A stretch of DNA of 16,734 nucleotides from Actinomycetota bacterium (GCA_009702955.1 WLHA01000005.1:1-16734), one strand, 5' to 3'; positions 7,314 through 14,398 are shown, counted from the first letter of the stretch. The notes: generated from the sequence alone by a model not told the origin. Numbers and translations are program-made.

Positions 7314-7334
7314 GCCTCAGCGGGTGGGCTGGGT
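7314..7334. repeat. Right copy of 21-bp imperfect direct repeat, at the 3' end of the BMP lipoprotein gene
   Basis: This copy covers the last codons and stop of the BMP-family gene. It has the same orientation as 4298-4318 and differs at one base (G for T at 7327). The two copies enclose only the sulfatase and its partner, about 3.0 kb. Confidence 0.6.
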
Positions 7335-8384
7335 GCCTGCGATTATCTTCGAGCGGTATTTGGCGAGTTCCTTTTTGAGTGAGGCAGGCACGCGCGAATC
7401 GAAGGTGTGGAATGGAGCGAGGCCCACACCGTCATTCTTGAGAGTCTCAGTGCGCACTGTTCCCTTGAAGTCGTCGTTAACCGCGGACTTGATTGCTTCG
7501 AAGACTGCATTGTCTAGACGTTTCTCGACCGTGGTTAAGAAGTACTTGCAGTCACCGGGCAGAGTCGTGCAGCCATCAACATCTGCCCAGATGATTGAGC
7601 GGTCGGCGTACTGTTTCTCTCGAAACTCTGCAACGGTTCCTAAGGACGCTCCTCCACCGAGCGGCATGATTATGTCAGCGCCAGCAGCGATGAACTGTCG
7701 CGTAATTGTTTGACCCGCCACCCTGTCGGTAAAATTACCAACGAAACTTCCGTTTGCTCCGTCCCAGCCGAGGAGCTTTACCGAGGTTGAGTGGTCTTCG
7801 TTGTATTTCTTTATGCCTGCTGATAGCCCATCCATGAACACTGTGACGGTTGGGATTTGAAGCCCTCCATACGTACCGATGACGCCTGTTTTGGTGACAC
7901 CTGCCGCAAGGTAACCCGCGAGAAACGCAGCTTGGCCGGTAGCGAAAGTAATCTCCTCGACATTGCTGTCACTCGGGTTTGGTGGATCAGCGCCATCGTG
8001 GAGTGTCGCATCGAGTACAGAGAAGTTCTGTGAGCGATCTTCCTTGGCCGCAATGCGGACTTCAGGTTCGGTTCGCATGCCGTTAGTGATGATGAGGTCG
8101 CATCGACGTGCGACGAAACCTTGAACGATGCTCCGATAGTCGTCAGCGTTCTCAGCATTTCTGCGAGTGGCGGTGATATTGAGCTTTCTCTCGGCTCGAG
8201 TAAGGCCTGCATCGGCATTTTGATTGAAAGACCTATCGCGTATCTGGGGCCCATCGGACTCGTGACAAACGGAGAATGATCTCGCGGAGCTCTGAGCGCT
8301 AGACGAACAAGCCGAGAGAGTTAATACCGCGCACAACGCAACGGCAACCGAGAGTTCTTTTATTACTTTTGGATAACTGATCAT
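7317..8384 (-). CDS. BMP-family (PnrA/Med-like) substrate-binding lipoprotein
   Basis: From ATG 8384 this is a 355-residue lipoprotein: a short basic start, hydrophobic core and lipobox LSAC with the lipidated Cys at 26. A TTG 15 bases upstream (8399) is an alternative start; neither has a strong ribosome site. The mature domain has the BMP/PnrA layout: DRSFNQNADAGL near the N-terminus, RRCDLIITNG, EEITFATGQAAFLAGYLAAG, TGVIGTYGGLQIPTV, and GADIIMPLGGGASLGT. Family members bind nucleosides or related molecules for ABC uptake, and some act as sensory binding proteins. Here no permease is adjacent; it follows the tail-less Coq4-like gene by about 50 bases and is probably co-transcribed with it. 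The exact ligand is unknown. Confidence 0.88.
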   Translation of the reverse strand: MISYPKVIKELSVAVALCAVLTLSACSSSAQSSARSFSVCHESDGPQIRDRSFNQNADAGLTRAERKLNITATRRNAENADDYRSIVQGFVARRCDLIITNGMRTEPEVRIAAKEDRSQNFSVLDATLHDGADPPNPSDSNVEEITFATGQAAFLAGYLAAGVTKTGVIGTYGGLQIPTVTVFMDGLSAGIKKYNEDHSTSVKLLGWDGANGSFVGNFTDRVAGQTITRQFIAAGADIIMPLGGGASLGTVAEFREKQYADRSIIWADVDGCTTLPGDCKYFLTTVEKRLDNAVFEAIKSAVNDDFKGTVRTETLKNDGVGLAPFHTFDSRVPASLKKELAKYRSKIIAGTQPTR

Positions 8385-8435
8385 TGAGCAACCATTCAAA
8401 TTGGGTTCGAACGCGATTACTTTCAGCGGACCTCG

Positions 8436-9599
8436 TTAGTAGCCCTCTGAAGCACCCTCAAGCACAGTCGCTCCATGGTTGTCGTACTCCTCGCCGCGCT
8501 CTGCAGCGACGCTTATTCCAAGGTTTAATTGGAAGGGGCTAATACCGCCCGGCTCCCAGGGGCCAACCGCTCCTGCCGCAATTGCTGCCTCAGATTTCTG
8601 CGGGATGCCGACCATCTCGCGGACCTCTTCAACAGTCTTATGTGCGTGCTTAAACCAGTCGATCTCGAGAAGGTCCTGACCCGAGAAATGGGCTCCAATA
8701 ATTGCACCGCGGTACATGGCATCAGCCAAACGGATACCCATGCGCCTCGCGTCATGGGATAAGTGGCCAGGGTCGAATTGAAAAATTGCTGCCGAGTGGA
8801 GCATCCCAGTCTCGAAGAGACTTAGGACCATAGCGAGTAACGAGAACGCGCGAGGGTCGTCATCCGCGCGAGATATGAGTCCAAATACTTCAATCTCCGA
8901 CTCAACGGTAGAGCCGTAATCTGCAATCACATGAACCCAATCATGCTGAGAGAGCAGGGGAGGAGCGCTACCTGGTGCGCCAGGGAATGAGAACCCGCGA
9001 GCTCGGTAGAACTCCCATACTCCTCGACCAAGTGTCCCCGATGGAAGTTTCCCTAGGTCATCCCATCGCTGAGCGAGTTCGGGTTCGTCGTATATAGGGT
9101 CCCAGTCGTCCGAGAGTATTTCGCGCGTGTGGAGAATTTTCTCAATCGGTGTGTCTAGGTGAGCGTGGTAACCGGCGCGCGAAAAGTCGGCGAGTACGAG
9201 GTTGTGTGAGCCGTGGGCGATCTCATGCCCGATCTCGATCATTCCATCGCTCACGCAGAGTGCGTCGGCGTATAGGGCAATACGGTCAATCGTCGCATCC
9301 TCGGGTGGGCTAACAACAAAGGCACCAAGGAGCATTGTCTGGACCATGCGAATGCGAAATCCTTCCTCGCGGTAACGCATTGCCTCAGCAAAATCTTCTG
9401 GGCCTATGTGCTCCAGAGAATCAACCTCGAGGTGTACTCCACACATCGATTCAATATGAGCGCAGAGGATGTAGCGCTGGAGATCCTGTAACTGGCCGTC
9501 ACCCCGGAGCGCGCTTACACAGGCTCGCGCTGTAATTACTACCTCGTCATGGTCGGGTGGGTGGAGATTGACCTCGGTAGTTGGGAGTGGTACCGGCAT
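8436..9599 (-). CDS. Coq4-like metal-site protein, paralogue without the SDFF tail
   Basis: This is a 387-residue cytosolic protein that aligns end to end with the one at 2968-4236: MPVPLP start, PEDFAEAMRYREEGFRIRMV in the helical N-terminal domain, LPSGTLGRGVWEFYRARG, and the Coq4 metal signature H219-D220, H223 and E235. The ATG at 9599 is preferred over a TTG 33 bases upstream because it has GGAG four bases before it and matches the paralogue's N-terminus. It ends shortly after the shared GAT motif with EGASEGY and lacks the tail; no tail remnant is seen in the next 50 bases. It leads a probable operon with the BMP lipoprotein and is divergent from the PhyH gene, so a small-molecule role linked to these two is possible. 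Reaction unknown. Confidence 0.85.
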   Translation of the reverse strand: MPVPLPTTEVNLHPPDHDEVVITARACVSALRGDGQLQDLQRYILCAHIESMCGVHLEVDSLEHIGPEDFAEAMRYREEGFRIRMVQTMLLGAFVVSPPEDATIDRIALYADALCVSDGMIEIGHEIAHGSHNLVLADFSRAGYHAHLDTPIEKILHTREILSDDWDPIYDEPELAQRWDDLGKLPSGTLGRGVWEFYRARGFSFPGAPGSAPPLLSQHDWVHVIADYGSTVESEIEVFGLISRADDDPRAFSLLAMVLSLFETGMLHSAAIFQFDPGHLSHDARRMGIRLADAMYRGAIIGAHFSGQDLLEIDWFKHAHKTVEEVREMVGIPQKSEAAIAAGAVGPWEPGGISPFQLNLGISVAAERGEEYDNHGATVLEGASEGY

Positions 9600-9693
9600 G
9601 TGGCTCCGTTCACAATTGAATGATTTCGGCAAGACTTTACTCGCAGGCAGCGGATAGCCTGAAGGCGGCTAATTCTCAGGGCAAAAGCCTTAT

Positions 9694-9722
9694 TTGACGA
9701 GTTAGCGTCGGGACTCAATAGA
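9694..9722 (+). promoter_or_regulatory. Possible promoter of the PhyH-family gene
   Basis: TTGACG at 9694-9699 is a good -35 match, followed after 17 bases by AATAGA at 9717-9722, a weak -10 match. The start codon is at 9742 with a GAAGGG ribosome site at 9728-9733. The -10 is poor, so this is only a candidate. Confidence 0.35.
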
Positions 9723-9741
9723 AGATTGAAGGGCAGTACGG

Positions 9742-10662
9742 ATGACAGCAATCGGAGCGAAATCGAACGAGGGATCCACCGGATCTGGACCCTCGCCGGA
9801 TCTTGAGATCCAACGAGTCCCTTCTGGAACTTCTGCTGAAAAGATTGCTGAGATACTTCTGCGCGACGGTGGTGTAGTCGTTACCGGATTGCTTGGGTTA
9901 GATACGGTCGCAGAACTCAACTCTGATCTCGACCCGTATGTATCAGCTCGCAGCAGTGGCTACCGCGAAGGTTTTCAGACCGACTTCTTTGGTCCGCGTA
10001 CAACGCGTGTTCGCGGTCTTGCAGCGAAGAGTAAAGCATTCGTAGAGAAGTATCTTCTACACCCCACCGTGTTGGGGGTTATGGACATTGCGCTGCTTCC
10101 ATACTGCGGTGATTATTGGATGAGTTATGCCGGAACAGTCTTTATTGGCCCCGGTGAGAAAGCTCAAGACCTGCATCGAGATGACATCAACTGGGCTGTT
10201 CCCGCTCGATTAGGTATTGATCTGCAGGTCTCGGTGATGGTCGCACTCGGTGACTACGACGCCGAGGTTGGAGCAACCATGGTGATACCGCGTACGCACC
10301 GTTTACCCATTGACGAACCTGTTGATCCAAGTTTGGCGAAACCTGTCGAGCTCGAGAAGGGCGATGCGATGATTTGGGTTGGGAGTCTGCTCCACGGTGG
10401 TGGAGCGAACCAGACAGAAGACCGCGTCAGAAAAGGTCTATACATCAGTTACATGCTCGGGTGGTTAGCACCTGAAGAGGCGTCGGCACTCTCGTTGACT
10501 CCAGAGCGAGTAGCGGAGTTGCCAGAGAGGGCGCGTCAACTTCTCGGATGGTCGAGTTTGAAGGGGAACCCAGTGCGCGACGATGTCATGTCGGCACTTC
10601 AGCTATGGCAGGTCGATGAGGACGAGGTAGGTCGCTTCGACGGACTGTTTACGAATCGCTAA
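9742..10662 (+). CDS. Phytanoyl-CoA dioxygenase (PhyH)-family Fe(II)/2-oxoglutarate oxygenase
   Basis: This is a 306-residue soluble protein. The PhyH double-stranded beta-helix core spans about residues 35-245. The iron triad is visible as H145-R-D147 (QDLHRDDINW) and H218 (SLLHGGGANQT), with R228 or R230 positioned to bind 2-oxoglutarate. The DGGVVVTGLL segment near residue 42 is the usual N-terminal start of the family. Such enzymes hydroxylate diverse small molecules using oxygen and 2-oxoglutarate; the substrate here is not predictable. The ATG at 9742 has a GAAGGG site eight bases upstream. It is divergent from the tail-less Coq4-like gene and convergent with the winged-helix-like gene, so it may be its own transcription unit. 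Confidence 0.9.
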   Translation: MTAIGAKSNEGSTGSGPSPDLEIQRVPSGTSAEKIAEILLRDGGVVVTGLLGLDTVAELNSDLDPYVSARSSGYREGFQTDFFGPRTTRVRGLAAKSKAFVEKYLLHPTVLGVMDIALLPYCGDYWMSYAGTVFIGPGEKAQDLHRDDINWAVPARLGIDLQVSVMVALGDYDAEVGATMVIPRTHRLPIDEPVDPSLAKPVELEKGDAMIWVGSLLHGGGANQTEDRVRKGLYISYMLGWLAPEEASALSLTPERVAELPERARQLLGWSSLKGNPVRDDVMSALQLWQVDEDEVGRFDGLFTNR

Positions 10663-10689
10663 ATAGCGAGATCGGTTGTTGCCGGTTGT

Positions 10690-11031
10690 TCAGTCGTCGA
10701 TCAACTTGTCGGCCAACGCGTCCCACATGCCGCCTGGCTTGAAGCGCGCAGTTCGCCTACCGACGTTGCCGACGTAGACGATCTTCTCGTCGATGAATAC
10801 TGCAAGCTTTCTCGCAACTAAGGCTTCAAGTACTACTCGCGAAGCGTCTTCATCCATTCCGAGCTCCTCGGATGTTTGAAGAGTGGTTACCTCTCCAGTG
10901 CGCAGCATCCATCGGAGGCAGCGCCTCTCGTCGGTGGGGAGTTCAGTCCAGTCGGCGACTCCGAGCATGGGCTCTGATTCAAAGCCTGATGCTCCTGAGT
11001 CTGATGCCCCAAAATCTGACGGTGAAGACAC
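10690..11031 (-). CDS. Small winged-helix-like protein downstream of ParA-type ATPase
   Basis: This is a 113-residue protein. The start GTG at 11031 was chosen because GGAGG lies six bases before it and because longer in-frame versions would overlap the ATPase gene. Residues 1-25 are Ser/Gly/Asp-rich and probably disordered. Residues 26-88 look like a winged helix: DERRCLRWMLRTG, EVTTLQTSEELGMDEDASRVVLEALVARKL as the helix-turn-helix part, then a beta wing (AVFIDEKIVYVGN). It ends with a basic patch and GGMWDAL. ParA systems usually have a small partner that binds DNA or stimulates the ATPase, and this gene is placed 37 bases after one, so it may play that part. The fold is inferred by eye; no named family was recognised. 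Confidence 0.7.
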   Translation of the reverse strand: MSSPSDFGASDSGASGFESEPMLGVADWTELPTDERRCLRWMLRTGEVTTLQTSEELGMDEDASRVVLEALVARKLAVFIDEKIVYVGNVGRRTARFKPGGMWDALADKLIDD

Positions 11032-11068
11032 TCTGAGCCTCCGCTCCCTTATGACTCTTGCGGGTTTA

Positions 11069-11836
11069 CTAGTTGGCCTGAATGCGAGCGACGATCTTGC
11101 CGATCTCTTTTGACCACGGGTGGTCTGGAGAGGTAAGCGAGAAGAGTCCGCCTGATGCGTTCTCAACTACCTCTTCAGCAAGAGGAAGGAATCCGGCTGT
11201 CTCCGCACCGTATGCAGCAGTCATCTGCTCGCGTAGGTCGTCGACGTCGACGTTTGAAGGGATCTTGTTAAGAACAAGGAAGAGGTTAGGGACATCGAGC
11301 CTGCGTGCAACATCGACCGTCACCGCGGTTCCCTGGAAGTCTTGACGGTCAGGGCGAAGGAGAAGGAGAAGGACGTCGCTGATCGTGAAGGAGAGAAGAG
11401 TCTCTTCGTTAAGACCTGGGTGCGTGTCGATCAATAGGTAATCGAGGTTTAGGTCTTTAGAGGCGGTACGAAAACCATCGTTCAATGTTCCGACGTCGTA
11501 GCCCTCGCGAAGAACGCGGGCAATGTCGCCAGGCTTGATGCTTGACGGGATTAGCCAGAGCTTTCCGCCATCAGCGACGGTCATGTCCATGGATACGCGA
11601 TCAGTAATCTCGTGCGCAGCCTCGGCGATGGAGGAGCGGCCCCAGAGGTAGTCGTTGAGCGTGGGCTCAGGTGTGTCTTCGAAACCAAAGATGACATGAA
11701 CTCCAGGGCTCTGGATGTCAGTGTCAATTACAGCGACTCTGTTTCCTTCTGCAGCTAAGCGCGCTGCAACATTTGCAGTGGTGTTGCTCTTGCCGGTTCC
11801 GCCGCGGAAGGAGTGGATAGAGATCACTGTGGTCAT
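11069..11836 (-). CDS. ParA/MinD-type deviant Walker A ATPase with Arg in place of the signature Lys
   Basis: This is a 255-residue P-loop ATPase of usual ParA/MinD length. The P-loop is F10-R11-G-G-T-G-K16-S17 followed by NTTAN; family members normally have KGGxGKT, so the signature lysine is an arginine here while the catalytic lysine K16 is kept. D38 and D40 (VIDTDIQSPG) form switch I, and YLLIDTHPG around D137 is Walker B and switch II. LVLNKIP around residue 188 matches the base-binding region. ATP-driven ParA/MinD proteins position plasmids, divisomes, carboxysomes, chemoreceptor arrays and other cargo. An AGGA site seven bases before ATG 11836 supports the start. The gene lies between a GNAT-like gene and a winged-helix-like gene. 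Cargo is unknown. Confidence 0.88.
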   Translation of the reverse strand: MTTVISIHSFRGGTGKSNTTANVAARLAAEGNRVAVIDTDIQSPGVHVIFGFEDTPEPTLNDYLWGRSSIAEAAHEITDRVSMDMTVADGGKLWLIPSSIKPGDIARVLREGYDVGTLNDGFRTASKDLNLDYLLIDTHPGLNEETLLSFTISDVLLLLLRPDRQDFQGTAVTVDVARRLDVPNLFLVLNKIPSNVDVDDLREQMTAAYGAETAGFLPLAEEVVENASGGLFSLTSPDHPWSKEIGKIVARIQAN

Positions 11837-11858
11837 TTTTTAGTCCTATTCCTATTCT

Positions 11859-11877
11859 GATTGGCCACGATTGGCCA
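11859..11877. repeat. Tandem GATTGGCCA repeat upstream of the ParA-type gene
   Basis: GATTGGCCA occurs at 11859-11867 and again at 11869-11877, a 10-base period that would put both on the same face of the helix. Each contains the palindrome TGGCCA. The position, 23-41 bases before the ATPase start, suits a regulator-binding site. TTGGCCACG, part of it, also occurs at 2228-2236. Confidence 0.45.
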
Positions 11878-11928
11878 TGCCTGTTTCGTCCGGGTGGGAC
11901 TCTACCCCGTCGCCCCGGGGAACGCCCA

Positions 11929-12675
11929 TTACAGGGCTATTTGATTCTCTAGTCTTGAGTTCATTGCCCCGCCGAGAAGCTCGATCACCTTCGGGTTATC
12001 TAGAGGGAGCTGGTGGTGGTCGATTAGGTAGGCCCCTGCCCCGGCTCTCATAATCTCATCGGGGGATGAGGTAGGTGCCGTAGGTAGGAGCGCCACCAGA
12101 CTCAACTTGTGGAGCTGCGGCTCTCCATACTTTGCCCATTCTCGCCCATGCTCTGGCTCCGCGAACTCGATGCAGACTGGGGTGAAGCCGAGGCGTATCC
12201 AGGAATCAAGCGCAATTGGGATCGCATCGGCGATTAGTCCATGGATGATGCTGATGCCATGCGTCTTGGTGTCATCCTCCAAAAGCCTGGCTGCCTCTGC
12301 CACTAAGCGACGTGCGATGGACCGCTCTCCAGGGATTGGTCCGCGCAGACTTGGTATAACCCCGAGAAAGTGAATCAGCGTGACGCTTCTAGCGATATTG
12401 GTATGGAGGATCAGCACACCTGCAGGCTTGTCATCTGCATAGGCGACGACTTGGTGAATGATCAGATTCCCTCGACGCTGTGGTTCTAGAAAATTCTCGT
12501 CGATGTCATTTAGGAAGAATTCATACTCGGGGAAGCAGGATCTGAATACCGACTTCAGGTCCACTAGGACCTTCGGGTCAGCCGAGTCGGCTATTGCTTT
12601 GAACTGCACCATCTCTAGGCTCTTTGATCCGATTTTAGGAGGGAGAGAAGCGGTACAACTCTCCGGATAAGGCAT
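11929..12675 (-). CDS. GNAT-like acetyltransferase-fold protein
   Basis: This is a 248-residue soluble protein from ATG 12675; a TTG directly before it and an internal ATG at 12612 are other possible starts. Residues 30-175 follow the GNAT order: a helix pair with FRSCFPEYEFFLND, strands IIHQVVAYADDKPAGVLILH, then GVIPSLRGPIPGERSIARRLVAEA in the place of the acetyl-CoA-binding loop and helix, and a late strand-helix with SWIRLGFTPV. The usual R/QxxGxG/A loop is altered to RGPIPGER, so CoA binding is not assured. The C-terminal 70 residues (from LPTAPTSS) are an extra region with DHHQLPLDNPKVIELLGG. It lies 92 bases upstream of the ParA-type gene on the same strand and is divergent from the membrane-protein gene. 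The acetylated target is unknown. Confidence 0.7.
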   Translation of the reverse strand: MPYPESCTASLPPKIGSKSLEMVQFKAIADSADPKVLVDLKSVFRSCFPEYEFFLNDIDENFLEPQRRGNLIIHQVVAYADDKPAGVLILHTNIARSVTLIHFLGVIPSLRGPIPGERSIARRLVAEAARLLEDDTKTHGISIIHGLIADAIPIALDSWIRLGFTPVCIEFAEPEHGREWAKYGEPQLHKLSLVALLPTAPTSSPDEIMRAGAGAYLIDHHQLPLDNPKVIELLGGAMNSRLENQIAL

Positions 12676-12705
12676 CAACGATCGCTATTGTACGGGCTCC
12701 GCTCC

Positions 12706-12719
12706 TGATACTTGTATCA
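12706..12719. promoter_or_regulatory. Inverted repeat TGATAC-TT-GTATCA in divergent promoter region
   Basis: Perfect six-base arms around a two-base centre sit in the 52-base gap between the GNAT-like gene and the MFS-like gene. The right arm overlaps the candidate -10 of the MFS-like gene, so a bound dimer could control one or both divergent genes. No regulator is assigned. Confidence 0.45.
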
Positions 12720-12720
12720 T
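12715..12720 (+). promoter_or_regulatory. Possible -10 element for a leaderless MFS-like transcript
   Basis: TATCAT ends seven bases before the GTG at 12728, which would place the transcription start on the start codon. No good -35 hexamer was seen at normal spacing. Confidence 0.4.
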
Positions 12721-12727
12721 CCTCGCT

Positions 12728-14215
12728 GTGAATGACTCAACAGGTAAACCGCCCGAAGAAGATCCGTGGGGGTTTGCTGCCTCTAAGCCGAAGCCCCGAG
12801 CAGTTGCTGAGGCAGGAGATGACCCTTTTGGAGCGTTTGCGCGCCCAGCGCAGCGTGCTTCATCGGAGGGTGAACCTGGCGTGGAGGCCTCAGGGCAACG
12901 CCTCTCTGGCGTGGAGGGATCGCAGCACGGGCATCACCTGCGAGACAGGGCGTTCTCGCTGACGGTTGCTCTCTCTACCGTATTCGCTCTCGGCTTCATC
13001 GCTGAGATCGTTGCTGCATCTCGATTCATCCACTTAACCGGTCTTCAAGGTCTAGTAATTATTTACCCGCTTGGTGGGCTCGGTCTCATCTTGGTTGCGT
13101 TCGCGCAGGTTACGTGGATTGACCGAATTGATCGCCAGAAAGCGTTCGTGCGAGTTGCACTTGGGTACGGAGTCGTATTCATCATCGCTTTGGTCTTGAT
13201 CGCTAATCCAAGCGAGAGGTTAAGCATTATTGGTACAGGCTTGGCCTGCATCTTGGCTGAGCAGATGAACTTTCTCCTACCTCTGATTGTCTGGGCAATG
13301 CTTGGAGATCTATTCAACGCAGCGGAGAGTCGCAGCGTATTTCCTTGGGTAATCACCTGGCGCTACGCAGGGCAATTTGTCGGTCTAGTTATTGCATCGT
13401 TTGCTCCGCTGCTCTTGACTCAACTCGACATTCCGCTCTACACGCTTTTAATTGCCTGCCCAATTGGGTTGATTGCTCTTGCGATTTTCTTGCCGCGATC
13501 ATTGAAAGGACGTGCGCTCAACCAGAGCCACGGAGAGCAAGAGAATATTCAGGAGTCCGTTAAGAGCGCTTGGGACTTTGTGGGCGGCGTTAAAGCATTT
13601 CGAGCAATCTTCATTACGTCTTCGCTTGTCTTTGTTGCGGGATCCGCGCTGGAGGGAACATTCCTATCGCAGTCAGCAGATTGGGCAAAAGGTTCTGAGG
13701 CGAAAGTAGAGATCCTCTACGGTTCAACGCTTCTATTCGTCTTCATAATCTGCTGGATTCTTCAGCGATCTGCTGTCACTAAGACTATGGAGAAGCTCGA
13801 TATTCCTGGGTCGCTTGCCCTGCTTCCAATAGCCACACTTATTGGTGGAGTGATAATCGTTGCTGGGGTTCAGGTAGACCTCCTTGGAGTGATGCTGATC
13901 GGAATCGTTGCTTGGCGCGTTCCGTGGTGGAGTATCGATGACGTTGCTCGTCGCGCAGCGATGGCACTCGTGCCAGACCAGCGCAGAGCCCGAGTCTCCT
14001 TCATCGTTGACTTGGTGCCATATGGGATCGGATTGATAACTGCTGGAGGGATACTTGGTATCGCTCGTGCTTTCGACGCTCCGATAATTGCCCCAGCGTT
14101 AGCGGCAGTGTTCGCGCTGGCAGCGATACCTGCGTCGCGCGTAGCAATTAGGAGTTGGGCAGATGCACTACTTAGCCCTCATTTGAAGCGTAGAAAGCGT
14201 CTCGCTGAGAGGTAA
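12728..14215 (+). CDS. MFS/NTT-like polytopic membrane protein with disordered N-terminal extension
   Basis: This is a 495-residue membrane protein. Residues 1-72 are hydrophilic and probably cytosolic, with two related motifs, DPWGFA (12-17) and DPFGAFA (32-38). From residue 73 about 11-12 hydrophobic spans follow, arranged as two halves with a soluble loop near residues 257-285, as in the major facilitator superfamily. The segment MLGDLFNAAESRS ... WRYAGQFVG recalls nucleotide transporter (NTT-like) members, but substrate cannot be stated. The GTG at 12728 is the only start that keeps the motif-rich N-terminus; it appears to be leaderless. It is divergent from the GNAT-like gene and convergent with the second receptor gene, from which a perfect palindrome separates it. 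Confidence 0.8.
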   Translation: MNDSTGKPPEEDPWGFAASKPKPRAVAEAGDDPFGAFARPAQRASSEGEPGVEASGQRLSGVEGSQHGHHLRDRAFSLTVALSTVFALGFIAEIVAASRFIHLTGLQGLVIIYPLGGLGLILVAFAQVTWIDRIDRQKAFVRVALGYGVVFIIALVLIANPSERLSIIGTGLACILAEQMNFLLPLIVWAMLGDLFNAAESRSVFPWVITWRYAGQFVGLVIASFAPLLLTQLDIPLYTLLIACPIGLIALAIFLPRSLKGRALNQSHGEQENIQESVKSAWDFVGGVKAFRAIFITSSLVFVAGSALEGTFLSQSADWAKGSEAKVEILYGSTLLFVFIICWILQRSAVTKTMEKLDIPGSLALLPIATLIGGVIIVAGVQVDLLGVMLIGIVAWRVPWWSIDDVARRAAMALVPDQRRARVSFIVDLVPYGIGLITAGGILGIARAFDAPIIAPALAAVFALAAIPASRVAIRSWADALLSPHLKRRKRLAER

Positions 14216-14370
14216 GAATTGCTCACGCAGTTCTTTAGAACCGTCGAGCGAACATAAGCGCGCATCGAGCGATCGCTTTGCTGCTGCCTATTCGCAGCTC
14301 CGATGCTTCGCCGAGTCCCGAGACGGTGCCTCAGTCGAGTCGCCTAAGTTTTGCAAGCCCACAGATGCAA

Positions 14371-14398
14371 AGAGGAGAGGCGCTAGCGCCTCTCCTCT
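14371..14398. terminator. Perfect 28-bp palindrome, probable bidirectional terminator
   Basis: Arms of 12 bases (AGAGGAGAGGCG and its complement) surround CTAG, so RNA from either strand can form a very stable hairpin. It lies between the ends of the convergent MFS-like (14215) and receptor (14432) genes. There is no long T run on either side, as is often the case in actinobacterial terminators. The remaining 216-base gap shows no gene. Confidence 0.75.

Noticed and set aside
8385..8435. A frame-shifted SDFF tail after the tail-less Coq4-like gene
   Set aside because: The 51 bases after the stop were read on the minus strand and show none of the VxIDxxKR or SDFF blocks, so this is absence rather than a simple frameshift.
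10690..11166. A 158-residue version of the winged-helix-like protein starting at 11166
   Set aside because: It would overlap the ParA-type gene by about 100 bases, its extra N-terminus is a basic shadow translation, and a GTG at 11031 with GGAGG at ideal spacing gives a better start.
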